Below are positions 1 through 9,916 of a stretch of DNA of 32,262 nt, piece by piece; position 1 is the first letter of the stretch; each line of letters begins with the position of its first letter. The position numbers and the translations under genes are program-made. The notes under the pieces are model-generated. The model worked only from the letters and a program-made list of their open reading frames with translations. It searched no databases and had not been told where the DNA came from. Origin of the DNA: a virus; IMG/VR virus record IMGVR_UViG_3300028581_001859, positions 1 through 32,262 of that record, one strand, 5' to 3'.

Positions 1-168
1 CTCTCAACATTTCCACCCGTTGAATAGTTTTGGACATTTGCACTCTCAACATTTCCACCCGTTGAATAGTTTTGGACATTTGCACTCTCAACATTTCCAC
101 CCGTTGAATAGTTTTGGACATTTGCACTCTCAACATTTCCACCCGTTGAATAGTTTTGGACATTTGCA
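1..168. repeat. Four perfect 42-bp tandem repeats in the tape measure gene
   Basis: Copies begin at 1, 43, 85 and 127, are identical, and are cut by the window edge. Each encodes the 14 residues VQNYSTGGNVESAN in frame on the minus strand. The next unit inward (from 169) has diverged but keeps a related GG-containing motif (ATGGMIQDGVVQHFATGANV). Being a multiple of three and identical at nucleotide level, the array looks like recent in-frame expansion. Confidence 0.95.
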
Positions 169-3100
169 CCCGTTGCAAAGTGTTGAACTACACCGTCTTG
201 AATCATTCCCCCTGTTGCCGCCGTTGGAGCAGTCCACACAGGTACATCAGTCACTACAGGCGCAGCAGCTTGAGTGTAACCAAGGGTTTGAGACACCGTA
301 CCACCCGCGAAGGTTCCATTGGCTCCAAACAAGCCCTTTGCCGCAGCCCCTCCCGACGCTACCGCACCTGCAACCATACCAATCCCACCAACAACCATTT
401 GAGCAATTTCAAACCCGCCCATTTTCTTCTTCTGAGAACCTAAAACGCCCAGCGTAGCACTCAACGAACCGATAAAGGTTGTCCAACTGCCTGTCATGCT
501 TGATGAGAAATCATCAAATATGCCTTTCGCACTATCAAAGATATTGCCGAAACCTGTTTCAACACCTATCGCTGCACCTGATTCCACTGCAACAGGAATC
601 TCACCCGCACCTTGCGCTTGTGATGCCATTGCCTCGCCATTAACGCCAATGGGGGTCATAACAGGGTCATAGCTACCTGTGTCCGCTAACGGCGTAACAG
701 TAGACACACCAGCAATTTCAGGTGCAGGGGTAAACACGCTTTGACCCGCATCCGTGGGGTAAGCGTAAGTTGGTGTGTTATCCACCGCCTCGGTACTGTT
801 ACCAAACAAGCCTGAGACTTTAGCACCTAAGCCACTGAAGAATCCTTTGTTTGCTCCACCACCCGTTAACGTTGGGTCATTCTTCGATACCGCGTCTAAA
901 CCAAAGGCAGGCGAGTTAACCACTTCGACATACATAGGTTTAGTTGCAGAACCACCAAGGGTCTCAGTGAACATTCCCAACACTTCACTTTTGATAACGT
1001 CCTTTGCAACGCCCTCCGCAAGATCTTTTACGCCGCCTTGTAACTTACCCGCTAAACTATTATCGAACGCAACTTTGTCTGCTGCCTTCTGTGCTTCCTC
1101 CACTTGGAATGCCGCTATATCCTCTGCCTGTTTTTGTGAGGCTTCCGCAGATTTAATCAACATTTCTTGACGCACAGGGTCAGCTTCATTCATCCGAATA
1201 GACTGAATGTTCTGGGCTAACTGAACTCTATCCGTTTTGACTAACGCTAAATCACCTTGTTTTTGGGCAAGATTTATCAGGGAATCTGTGGCTTCTTTCG
1301 TCGCCGTATTAAACCCTAACAAGCCTTCCGCAGCCGTGACAGCAGAATCCGCCACATCTGTTGAGAACTTATCGGCAAACTGTACCACACGGCTTGTGAT
1401 ATTCTTATCAAGATTCTTCAACGAACCCTGTAAGTTATCAATTTCTGCAACGATGTTTTCTGTTGAAATCTGGTCAAGTTGGTTTGAAAGCGTGGGGGCT
1501 AGGTCTTCTGCGACTGTATTAAGTTTGGCAAGTTCTTGTGTTGCTGCATTAACTTCGTCTTCAAACTTTTTAATTGACTCGGGGTTTTTCGCCGAGTTTA
1601 AATCGGACTGTGCGTTTATTAGGCGATCTTGATAAGCTGCGGTATTTCTTGCGTTTTCAGCTTTTTGGTCAGGTAGGTATTGAGAATGACCCAATGCTTC
1701 TTGTCTACCACTTCTTGTAAAACCTTCAACAGGGTCGCCTATAATAGCTTGAAGGCGGCTCTCACGAGTACCTATATTTGCGGAAACCCTCTCTTTCTCC
1801 CGTGTATGTAACTTATTTTTGTATGATGTATTTGCCGCGTCTATGTCCTCCGTTGTTGAGGTTTTATCCGCTTCAATGCGTTTTATCGTGGCTTCATGCA
1901 AACGTAAGTCTAATTCACCTTGAGCCTGTAATAACGTTTTTACAACCTCGGAGTTTCCCAACGCCTGTGCTTCATCCAGAGCTAAAGCATTAGACTCAAG
2001 CTCTTTCTCAACGGCTTTTACAACAGATTGGAAGGCGTTTATAAGTTTTTTGGAGGTAGTAGCTTCTACAGCCTTGACAGCTTTGTCCTGGTCATCCTTT
2101 AGCTTTTGGGTCAAAGGTCTTAGTGCAGCGGCTCTATCCCCATGAGCTTCAGCATCTACTGAATAATGCTGACCTTTATTTAACTCCGAGACATATTTTC
2201 CACTCGTATGGTCAATCTGCATCTGAGTATTTTCAGTGTCTAATTTTGAACCCTGCTCAATTAAGGCTTTTCTCGCTTCTGAAAATTCATTCTTTTGCAA
2301 CTCAAGGGTATCGAGGAGTTTGTCAATTTGACGTTTGTATTCCTCATTTTTGACAAACTTAGGCTCATTTGTATTAAACGGGATGGACTCGCCTTTATGC
2401 TGTGCAGTGTCTACGCTAGCTTGGTATGCCTTTTCCTCTGAGCGTTTTTTAGCTTCAAGGTCTTTATAGAGCTTGGTTACTTTACCTTTCTTCTCAGCGG
2501 CTTCGGGTATTTTGTAAACATTCTCATCAAGATATTCTTTATTTAGTGTTAGAAGCTCTGACCCCAGTGTATACGCCTCTTTTATCTTGACTAGGGCTGC
2601 TGGTGTGTTCCCTGCGGATTTGAAACCATTCGCTTCCTCCTCAAGTTTCAACTTTCTGTCTTGCAAGTCAGTAACTTCAGGTAAATCAGCACTTCCAAAA
2701 TCAATGAAATCTTTAGATGGCTGGAGCTTAGTAAACTTGGTATCTAACTGCTTTACTAAGTCTTTGCTCTCTTTGGTGTATTGAAAACCACCGCCCTGCG
2801 CCTTTTCAAACTTACCTGTATTAAGTAGTCCGTTTGTATTTTTGTCGGAATTTTTTTGGTTTGCATCAAGAATAGTCTTTAAGTTAGCCTCAACCGACCT
2901 ACCGTGATTCTGAGTTTCTGGCATCAACTCATGCCGATTATCTTTCATGTACTTTGCAAATCTTTGGGGGGTTGTGTTGTACCCCATTGCAAGTTCATTA
3001 AAAGTAGCTGTCGGGTTGTTTTTACGCAAGTAATCTAGGTGCATTAACCCTGCGCGAGCATTATCCTCTGGGTTGTTAATATCACCTTTAGGTAAGTAAC

Positions 3101-6100
3101 CCTTAAAGGTTTTTGGCATTAACTGCCCTAACCCTGTTGCGCCGTCTTCAGATACGGCTGTGGGGTTGCCGTGACTCTCTGTGGTAAATAACGCAGCAAT
3201 ATCGTTTGGATTAAACCCAAACTCCCCAGAGAGTTTGTTAATAATACCCTTATGTTTAGCTACGCCACCGCCCTCAGCACCTGTGTACGACCCCGCAGAA
3301 AGTTTAGTAGCTAAAGGAACCTGTAACGCCTCAGCTTGTGCAATGTTACTTTTATCTAAGTCAGTTTTCGAGTCGGATGCGTTTGCTTTTGCAATTACAC
3401 GGTTAGTCTCCATGTAAATATCAATAATATCTTTACCAATTACATCACTAATCGAAACACGCGCAGATTCAATGGCCGACCTAATGTCTGAACTCAGTTC
3501 AAGTTTACCTGGGGGGGATAAGTCTGCGGAGTCTAAATCATTGATTAACTTAATAGCCGCTTCGCCTGCTTGGTGAACTACACCCGTTCCCGCGTCTTCC
3601 GTAACCTCGCTAATAAGTTTTTGAAGTTTTACTAAGCTCCCATTTCGCTCAAATTCCGTAGTAGCTAAGGCAACTTCTACAGCCATTTTCTTAATATGGT
3701 CTGTCATCACAGTGTCACTAGATACAACAGACTTCTTAGCTTCTTCTGCCATCGCAGAAGTGAACCCAGATATTAACTCAATTTGCTTTGAGGCAGGTGT
3801 ATCTTTCCCAAGTACCGTAGCGTCTTTAAAGTCTTTATTTTCTAACTGCTTGTCCAAAAACTCTTTGCGAAGTTTACCTACTTTCGTTTCTGTGTCTGTA
3901 TTTTCACTTATTACAGATATGTCTTGTTTGATTTGAGCAAGCAACCCCGACAAGTAGCCTTTTATTGTGTCCGCGCTGGTAACTACGGAGTTTAAATCAG
4001 TATCTGAAAACTTTTTGTTTCCGCCCGTTTTCTTTTGGATGTCTTGGATAGTCGCGGTATATTCAGGTTTGCGGACATCCATGCCTTTTAGTTTAGCTAC
4101 AGAGTCTACCAAACTGTTTAAGTCATCCTGTTTAACTACCCCACCAAAAACATCTGAAAACTTTTTGCTTATCCCTTCAAATTCCGCAGTGGCAATTGTA
4201 AGCAGGTTAGCTGAAGAGTCCTTACCAGGCAAATAATTTTTAAATGATTCGCGGTCTTTATCAATCTGCACTTGGGAGTTTTTAAACTGCTCCTCAAGCG
4301 AAGCCATACCCGCTCCAGGCTTAACCCCACTGTCGTAGGGTATATCCATTTTAGCCATACCAAAGGCTTTATCATAAGTTTCACTAATCCAATCAGAAGC
4401 CGCCTTTAGCTCCTCTTGGTCGGAGTCTGATAGTAAATAATCTGCGGCATTGGCTAAGTGCCTCCCGACTTTGTTACTTAATACTCTTGCACCGCTTGTA
4501 AACCCATCTGCGCTTAAAACGTCTGAACCCCTACGCTCTAAGTCCCTTTCGCGTATTTTTTCATCAGTTACGTTAGCATCAATAACTTCAACATCTTTTT
4601 TGATGCCCTCCTTCAGCCCGTCAATAAACTCTCTTAACGGCTTTAGAAGGGGTTCCCCCATAGCTTCAGAGAAAACTTCAATTTGGTCTTTCAAGTTTCC
4701 AAGAGATTTCGAGACTGTCAAAGAGGCTGTTGCCGCACCTTCCGCAGCCGTTGACCCAGCACGCATTTGAGCTTCAAGGCTGGTCAGGTTTTCTTTACTG
4801 TTGAGTAGGGGTTTGAATACGTTCAAAGCTCTTGAGTCAATAGAACGTTCTAATTCCACAATGGACTGGTGGTCGCCAACACCAATTCGGTTTAACTCGG
4901 ATACCGCCTCTAAAATAGGGTTAGACGAGCTTCTAAAATCAGAAAACTTTTTAGCGGCTTCTTCTGAAGAAACCTTTTCACCTGCTCGTCCGTATTGTTT
5001 AGACAAGAACTCAGAGAACTTTTTATCAGGTGAGAATAACTCACGGTACATCTGTGTTGAACCTGTTGCAATTGTGCTTGCTTTTACACCCGCGTTCCTC
5101 AGTAAAGCGTCGAGCGATAAGGACTGCTCAAGGGATACGTTTGCGGATTTAGCTGCTGCTGCATTCAAAGATAGAATAGTTTTTAAGTCTTCTATTTGCA
5201 GCTTAGATATGTTGACTGCCTGAGAAACCCTATCTCCAATCGTACTTACGTCAATCCCGTCCCAAACTTCTTTAACCGTCGTGATAATATCCGCAGCAGT
5301 TTGTAATTGACTACCTGTTGCAGTTGCCACATCCGCAATCGCTTGTACCGTTTTCGGAATGTCTTTCATCTCGACACCCGCTTGCGCTACCGTTTTTACT
5401 GCTCCCGCAATCTCAGAAATAGAGAAAGCCGTAGTCGTCGCAATCCCTTTAATCGAAGCACCAATCACCGCCATATCCGTTTCAGACGATGACGTAATCG
5501 CCTGAATGTTTTTCATCTCATCTTCTAACTCGATGACAGATGCGACGACAGCTTTGAAGGCACTTGCAGTACCATAAAGAATAGCTGAGACTGCACCGTA
5601 TCTGGATAAAGTCTCAAAAGCGTGACCGATTAAGCCTAATTCCGTCCGATACTTCTTTGCTGCTTCTGAAGCAGCTGCCATACCTGCTCGATGACTATGC
5701 AAATCCTTCTCAATCGAGCGGGTATCCGCACCTGTCCTCTGAGCATTATTCAGGTCATTGAGTGCTTGCCTTTCTCCAGCCTTATGGTGCGCTTGTAAGT
5801 CAGGCATCGCCTCTCTGGGCAATGATGTATATTGATTATGGCTGTACTGTGAGGCTAGTTCACTCCCGCGTTGTAACTGGGCAACTTTAGCGGAGTCACT
5901 ACCTCGGGCAATTTTTGGAGTTTGACCAATAATTTCTGCGCGGAGTTCACTCAGTAGGTGTCCCCGTTCTAATTGAACATCTTTAACCCCCTGAATAAGC
6001 GCGGGGTTAATTAAGGCTTTTCTCTCCGTCGGACTTAATTTATGGCTAATCTGCCTCAAGTCCTCACGAAGCTGGAGCAGGTCATCTAGGGCTTTGCCTT

Positions 6101-7913
6101 TAATGGATTTCCGTAAATTCTGGATAGCAACAAGGTCTGAACCAATTTCCGTAGCTCTTTTATTAGCTTGATTTTCAAGTTTTAGAATTTTCTCCGCTTC
6201 TTTAGCGGCTACTTTTTGTTTTTCTAAGTTATCTAATACCTTTTTATTCTCAGCGAACAACCCAGGAACCGCAGCTACTCCAGGGATACCATCATAGCTT
6301 TTATTGTTTAGTAACCCTTCAAGGGTTGTTCCGCGCTTACCGTACTGACGTTTAGCTAAATTGATGTCGTCGGAAGATAAAGCATTGTATTGCCCCTTTT
6401 GGATAGCATCACGGATTCTCGCACCCAGTGCATCATCATTGAGTCGTCGATGAGAGCCTTCCAACTGGCTATCAAAACCCTTTTGAAATGGGTTTGACGC
6501 AGTGGCATCTATTTGGTGGCGAATACCCTCCACCATTTTGGAATACTCATCTTGTCTTCTATCATACTCTGTGCGGGAGGTGGGGGATAAATGCGTTAAT
6601 TGCTCTGGGTTAAGACGTTGGCTTCTCGTAGAGGACTTAACTTCAGCGAGCAATTCTTTTAGCTTAGGGCTGTCGGAAGCTAAACTTGTGTACCCAGATT
6701 TATTAACCAAATCTTGAACAGCAGGGAGCCTATCTTTCGTAGCAGCTAATTTTTCCTCTGGGCGTAATTTTGAAACAATCTGGGCGTTTGCGCTACTTTG
6801 ATAAAACCTATCGGTAACTTCATGAGGTTGGTATGACTTCTTATCTTGTTTTAGCACACCCTGTAACCGTTTTTTCTCCTTGTCGAGTATGGCTACATCC
6901 GAAGTATGGGCATTTTTCCTTAATAAATCAATTTCCCCAATTTTGCTCTCTATCAGCTTCATGTTTGCTTCAAGAGTATCCTTAGATTTTGCATTAGCTG
7001 CGCGGATTTTTGATGTCGCCGCTACGGTTGCTTTCGTATCTTCTGCGATACGGGTCATCTTGTCATCAAATACAGGTTTCAATGCCTTTTCAAGTTGTTG
7101 AACCTGGTTGAACATTTGCTGGATGTAATGGTTATATGCAGGGCTATGTTCAGCGCGTGAGACATCTACTGCATTTCTAGCGGTGGTTACTCGCTTGTTG
7201 GCGGCTGCTAAGGCATTTTCCCCAGTTCTCGCAGATTCTCTAAGGGCTTCTCGTTCTCCTAAAGAAAGTTTTGCTGCGGCTTTCTTAGCACCCGCCCCCT
7301 CATAAGCATCGGAAGAACTGGCTTTGGCTAATCTTGCCTGCCCAAGGTCTTTTCTTGCTTCAAATAATTCTTTACGAATGTGTTCGGGTATTAAATCATT
7401 ATGTTTTCCTGAATCGTTTCTTAGCGATTTTATTTGCCCACCCACCCCCTGCAATAAAGAAAGGTACTCCCTTAGACCTGACACTTCAGCCCTGCTGAAA
7501 GCTGATAAGGGTTTAAACCCATTCGCAAAGGCTTGAGCGTTCTTCGCACTATGCTCGAGTTCCTTTGATGCCATGTGGCTTGAAGCACCAAGTTTAGTTA
7601 GGCTCCCCACCATGCTAAGAACTGCTGAGTCATCCATCTTGGAAAAACCCTTCTCAACAGCATGATTCATTCCAGATGTTAGTTTTTCCAAATCCAATTT
7701 TTGTAATATCTTTTCCGCTGGGATTTTAGTCCCGTGTATTTTTATGTTGTCTAATTTTATGTCAACGGCGGGGTGCGCCACAGCTTTGATAGCTGTGATC
7801 CTCTGAACTTCAGACAGGAATCGGGATGTAAGCCCGTTAGATAAAGAACTTGTGTCTATTTTGTCTAAAAATGCCTCAAAATCAACACCTTGTTTTACTT
7901 TTAAATTTGCCAT
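1..7913 (-). CDS. Tape measure protein with lytic transglycosylase domain (3' end outside window)
   Basis: One open frame starts at ATG 7913 (MANLKVKQGVDF) and stays open to the left edge, at least 2,637 codons, so the C-terminus is missing. The first 700 or so residues are charged, Ala/Lys/Glu-rich and coiled-coil-like. Around residues 750-1010 lies a TP901-type tape measure core, with a hydrophobic stretch (YGAVSAILYGTASAF) followed by TTTAFSISEIAGAVKTVAQA. Around 1550-1670 is an SLT/lysozyme-fold domain containing TTESHGNPTAVSEDGATGLG, with Glu1579 (TTES) as the likely catalytic acid, plus GQLMP and YNTTPQRF. Another long charged region and a Gly/Ala hydrophobic segment near 2510 follow. 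The protein ends in 14-residue repeats. It should set tail length, span the tail lumen and locally cut peptidoglycan at entry. The start is 9 nt after the preceding gene. The length implies a very long tail. Confidence 0.93.
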   Translation of the reverse strand, partial: MANLKVKQGVDFEAFLDKIDTSSLSNGLTSRFLSEVQRITAIKAVAHPAVDIKLDNIKIHGTKIPAEKILQKLDLEKLTSGMNHAVEKGFSKMDDSAVLSMVGSLTKLGASSHMASKELEHSAKNAQAFANGFKPLSAFSRAEVSGLREYLSLLQGVGGQIKSLRNDSGKHNDLIPEHIRKELFEARKDLGQARLAKASSSDAYEGAGAKKAAAKLSLGEREALRESARTGENALAAANKRVTTARNAVDVSRAEHSPAYNHYIQQMFNQVQQLEKALKPVFDDKMTRIAEDTKATVAATSKIRAANAKSKDTLEANMKLIESKIGEIDLLRKNAHTSDVAILDKEKKRLQGVLKQDKKSYQPHEVTDRFYQSSANAQIVSKLRPEEKLAATKDRLPAVQDLVNKSGYTSLASDSPKLKELLAEVKSSTRSQRLNPEQLTHLSPTSRTEYDRRQDEYSKMVEGIRHQIDATASNPFQKGFDSQLEGSHRRLNDDALGARIRDAIQKGQYNALSSDDINLAKRQYGKRGTTLEGLLNNKSYDGIPGVAAVPGLFAENKKVLDNLEKQKVAAKEAEKILKLENQANKRATEIGSDLVAIQNLRKSIKGKALDDLLQLREDLRQISHKLSPTERKALINPALIQGVKDVQLERGHLLSELRAEIIGQTPKIARGSDSAKVAQLQRGSELASQYSHNQYTSLPREAMPDLQAHHKAGERQALNDLNNAQRTGADTRSIEKDLHSHRAGMAAASEAAKKYRTELGLIGHAFETLSRYGAVSAILYGTASAFKAVVASVIELEDEMKNIQAITSSSETDMAVIGASIKGIATTTAFSISEIAGAVKTVAQAGVEMKDIPKTVQAIADVATATGSQLQTAADIITTVKEVWDGIDVSTIGDRVSQAVNISKLQIEDLKTILSLNAAAAKSANVSLEQSLSLDALLRNAGVKASTIATGSTQMYRELFSPDKKFSEFLSKQYGRAGEKVSSEEAAKKFSDFRSSSNPILEAVSELNRIGVGDHQSIVELERSIDSRALNVFKPLLNSKENLTSLEAQMRAGSTAAEGAATASLTVSKSLGNLKDQIEVFSEAMGEPLLKPLREFIDGLKEGIKKDVEVIDANVTDEKIRERDLERRGSDVLSADGFTSGARVLSNKVGRHLANAADYLLSDSDQEELKAASDWISETYDKAFGMAKMDIPYDSGVKPGAGMASLEEQFKNSQVQIDKDRESFKNYLPGKDSSANLLTIATAEFEGISKKFSDVFGGVVKQDDLNSLVDSVAKLKGMDVRKPEYTATIQDIQKKTGGNKKFSDTDLNSVVTSADTIKGYLSGLLAQIKQDISVISENTDTETKVGKLRKEFLDKQLENKDFKDATVLGKDTPASKQIELISGFTSAMAEEAKKSVVSSDTVMTDHIKKMAVEVALATTEFERNGSLVKLQKLISEVTEDAGTGVVHQAGEAAIKLINDLDSADLSPPGKLELSSDIRSAIESARVSISDVIGKDIIDIYMETNRVIAKANASDSKTDLDKSNIAQAEALQVPLATKLSAGSYTGAEGGGVAKHKGIINKLSGEFGFNPNDIAALFTTESHGNPTAVSEDGATGLGQLMPKTFKGYLPKGDINNPEDNARAGLMHLDYLRKNNPTATFNELAMGYNTTPQRFAKYMKDNRHELMPETQNHGRSVEANLKTILDANQKNSDKNTNGLLNTGKFEKAQGGGFQYTKESKDLVKQLDTKFTKLQPSKDFIDFGSADLPEVTDLQDRKLKLEEEANGFKSAGNTPAALVKIKEAYTLGSELLTLNKEYLDENVYKIPEAAEKKGKVTKLYKDLEAKKRSEEKAYQASVDTAQHKGESIPFNTNEPKFVKNEEYKRQIDKLLDTLELQKNEFSEARKALIEQGSKLDTENTQMQIDHTSGKYVSELNKGQHYSVDAEAHGDRAAALRPLTQKLKDDQDKAVKAVEATTSKKLINAFQSVVKAVEKELESNALALDEAQALGNSEVVKTLLQAQGELDLRLHEATIKRIEADKTSTTEDIDAANTSYKNKLHTREKERVSANIGTRESRLQAIIGDPVEGFTRSGRQEALGHSQYLPDQKAENARNTAAYQDRLINAQSDLNSAKNPESIKKFEDEVNAATQELAKLNTVAEDLAPTLSNQLDQISTENIVAEIDNLQGSLKNLDKNITSRVVQFADKFSTDVADSAVTAAEGLLGFNTATKEATDSLINLAQKQGDLALVKTDRVQLAQNIQSIRMNEADPVRQEMLIKSAEASQKQAEDIAAFQVEEAQKAADKVAFDNSLAGKLQGGVKDLAEGVAKDVIKSEVLGMFTETLGGSATKPMYVEVVNSPAFGLDAVSKNDPTLTGGGANKGFFSGLGAKVSGLFGNSTEAVDNTPTYAYPTDAGQSVFTPAPEIAGVSTVTPLADTGSYDPVMTPIGVNGEAMASQAQGAGEIPVAVESGAAIGVETGFGNIFDSAKGIFDDFSSSMTGSWTTFIGSLSATLGVLGSQKKKMGGFEIAQMVVGGIGMVAGAVASGGAAAKGLFGANGTFAGGTVSQTLGYTQAAAPVVTDVPVWTAPTAATGGMIQDGVVQHFATGANVQNYSTGGNVESANVQNYSTGGNVESANVQNYSTGGNVESANVQNYSTGGNVE

Positions 7914-7922
7914 CTCTATTCC

Positions 7923-8495
7923 CTAAAACCCAAAACCAGACATTGCAGCTTTTATATCTGCTGCATTCATTTCATCTAAATCCACTGTGTTGGCATCATT
8001 GCCTTTATCATCCGAGTATCTGCCACCAAATCCATACATGCTGGCTTCCATTCGCGTCAATGTTATCTGACTTTCATGCCCACTCTTTACATTTATCGCT
8101 TCTTGCACCAACAAGTAATCTTCATCCCAATACCAGCGCAGAGCCTTTGCTATGTCATAATCCGCCAAATATAAACAAGAAGATGTCGCATCCAAAGTAG
8201 ATAACCACTCCGCATAACTCGATCCAAATGTTTTTTTATTTCGCCTATTATTTGCTTTTTCTTCTTGTATTTGTAATTCCGCGATTCTGGCTAATACTCG
8301 GTTAACCAAACCATCTAAATATGCCTCCACGACTTCCCTGTCATGAATCAAAGCATAACCATCTGCAACAACTTGACGGAATAACTCGTCCGTCAAGTCT
8401 TCTATCGCAGACAAGTTTCCAACAATAGCCTTCTCAATTCCAAATGATAGACCAAGGCGTTTTGAGCTTGTGGGGTACTGCTGGAATAAACTCAT
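7923..8495 (-). CDS. Hypothetical protein, possible tail assembly chaperone
   Basis: 190 residues, starting MSLFQQYPTSSK and ending MNAADIKAAMSGFGF. It lies 2 nt after the second tail-tube gene and 9 nt before the tape measure gene, the slot normally occupied by tail assembly chaperones (lambda G/GT and equivalents). The sequence is mostly helical and charged, with a central WLSTLDATSSCLYLADYDIAKALRWYWDEDY segment rich in aromatics and acids. I recognise no family motif. A seven-A run near 8227-8240 is not placed as a standard -1 slippery heptamer, and neither alternative frame continues far. The role is inferred from position only. Confidence 0.6.
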   Translation of the reverse strand: MSLFQQYPTSSKRLGLSFGIEKAIVGNLSAIEDLTDELFRQVVADGYALIHDREVVEAYLDGLVNRVLARIAELQIQEEKANNRRNKKTFGSSYAEWLSTLDATSSCLYLADYDIAKALRWYWDEDYLLVQEAINVKSGHESQITLTRMEASMYGFGGRYSDDKGNDANTVDLDEMNAADIKAAMSGFGF

Positions 8496-8497
8496 CT

Positions 8498-9859
8498 TTA
8501 GTCCGTTACGATGTTACCGAAGATACTACCTGAAGCATAATCGGCTTTAATCGCTGCGAGTGTATTGCCGCTGAAATCATCCTCTTGAGGTTCAAATGAA
8601 ACTAATTTCAATGGTAGCGTGTTGTAGTCTGACCCCGAAAATGAAAAGTCTAAATTACCTTGCACCGCAACCTTCCACAAATTAAAGTAAGTGTAGCCCC
8701 CCGTAAAGGAGTTTTTTGTAACCAACTGAGCCGTCATAAACTCTGAACCTTTGGCAGGTGCCAAAGAGATTGTGGAGTATATTGTTAACTTTAATTCGTA
8801 GTTACCCACAGCGCTATCAGGGAACTGACCCTCGTCTTTTATAGATATTGCTGAATCAGACATGAGCGTACCAACTAAGACTTTCACTGCTTTAGTGTCT
8901 GACGTAAAATACATTTTAAACATGTACGAATTGTCTGCGTCTGTAGCCGAGTTATACTTAACAGAGGCGCCTAAACTGGAAACATAAACGCCTGTTGGCA
9001 GGGTGAGTGTCCGAGAACCATCAGTTGTAGCACCTACTGAAAATGTACCCAGAATACCCGTAGTGGCTACACCCTTTGTGGTGTCTACGGATGTAATCGT
9101 GAACGGATTAGCGAAGTTTATACCTGCAGTGGTGGTGGTGGAGGAACCCGTAGTAAATAACGTCCAGGCTGTACCTTTAGCGTAAAGGAGGCCTATATCT
9201 CGTGCCGATTGAAGGATATACCCAGGTACCAGTACCGCAGCTTGAGTTATACCTAGCTGGCTGATTGTTACAGCTTTACTCCAAGAGGCTGTTAAGTCAC
9301 TGATGTCTTTTAAGCTAGAAACGTTGAGAATAATACCCACGTCAGACACTTTACTGCCTACTGGAAGGAAATATGAGTTATTGGCAGGTACCAGCGTGCC
9401 AGCTGACTTCAACTTGGTTGATACGATAGCAGCAGTGACTCCAGCAGTAAGTGCCACGGCGGGATTAGTGGTACTTTTGCTAGTAAATTGTTTTACTGTA
9501 CTTACCGTAGAATACGTTGTCGCACCTGGTATAGTAACAGAAACCTGTACGTCTGGGGTTACTTCGCCGCTTGTAACAACCTGATTAGCCCCTAAAACTC
9601 TAAGTAAATTCTGGGTTGTAAATTCATATAACTCCGCATTGATTTCTAAATCATACCCTGTCAGAGCTTGATGAATACGGGCGTTAAAGTTACCGCCACG
9701 CAATTCCGCATACGTTTTTGCAACGTTGATGGTAGCATTTTTTACCAGCCCAACGGAGTCGTTACTGGTTAACCTTCCAGCGTCATTCAAATTACCAATT
9801 CGCAATTCTGCAACGCCAATCTGGAAATTGGAGCTTTTCGCTCCACCGATATTTTCCAT
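8498..9859 (-). CDS. Tail tube (major tail) protein paralogue B
   Basis: 453 residues, starting MENIGGAKSSNFQIGVAEL. The N-terminus parallels the upstream 340-residue protein: NFQIGxAELRIGxLxDAxRL, SVGL, then AELxGG. Both C-termini share a FWKAxxQG-type segment followed by DFSFS or DYAFS and a DDF segment. This copy is about 110 residues longer, mainly through Thr/Ser/Val-rich beta sequence in the middle, consistent with an added or decorated surface domain. Position between tail terminator and tape measure supports a tail-tube role. An AGGAG-like site precedes the start, just after a hairpin with a T-rich tail separating it from paralogue A. Confidence 0.75.
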   Translation of the reverse strand: MENIGGAKSSNFQIGVAELRIGNLNDAGRLTSNDSVGLVKNATINVAKTYAELRGGNFNARIHQALTGYDLEINAELYEFTTQNLLRVLGANQVVTSGEVTPDVQVSVTIPGATTYSTVSTVKQFTSKSTTNPAVALTAGVTAAIVSTKLKSAGTLVPANNSYFLPVGSKVSDVGIILNVSSLKDISDLTASWSKAVTISQLGITQAAVLVPGYILQSARDIGLLYAKGTAWTLFTTGSSTTTTAGINFANPFTITSVDTTKGVATTGILGTFSVGATTDGSRTLTLPTGVYVSSLGASVKYNSATDADNSYMFKMYFTSDTKAVKVLVGTLMSDSAISIKDEGQFPDSAVGNYELKLTIYSTISLAPAKGSEFMTAQLVTKNSFTGGYTYFNLWKVAVQGNLDFSFSGSDYNTLPLKLVSFEPQEDDFSGNTLAAIKADYASGSIFGNIVTD

Positions 9860-9872
9860 GTTCTTTTCTCCT

Positions 9873-9905
9873 TAAATAAGAAACCACCCCACGCTAGCAG
9901 GGTGG
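9873..9905 (-). terminator. Hairpin with T-rich tail between the two tail-tube genes
   Basis: On the minus strand a CCACCC/GGGTGG stem (9884-9889 with 9900-9905) is followed by TTTCTTATTT. It sits in the 57-bp gap between the tail-tube paralogues and could act as a partial intrinsic terminator that lowers expression of the second copy. The T tract is interrupted, so incomplete termination is more likely than a full stop. Confidence 0.6.
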
Positions 9906-9916
9906 AGTTGACTAGC

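Noticed and set aside
8227-8240. Programmed frameshift in the putative tail chaperone
   Set aside because: The A run is not in the X XXY YYZ register of the gene, and both shifted frames stop within about 26 codons without producing a G/GT-like extension.
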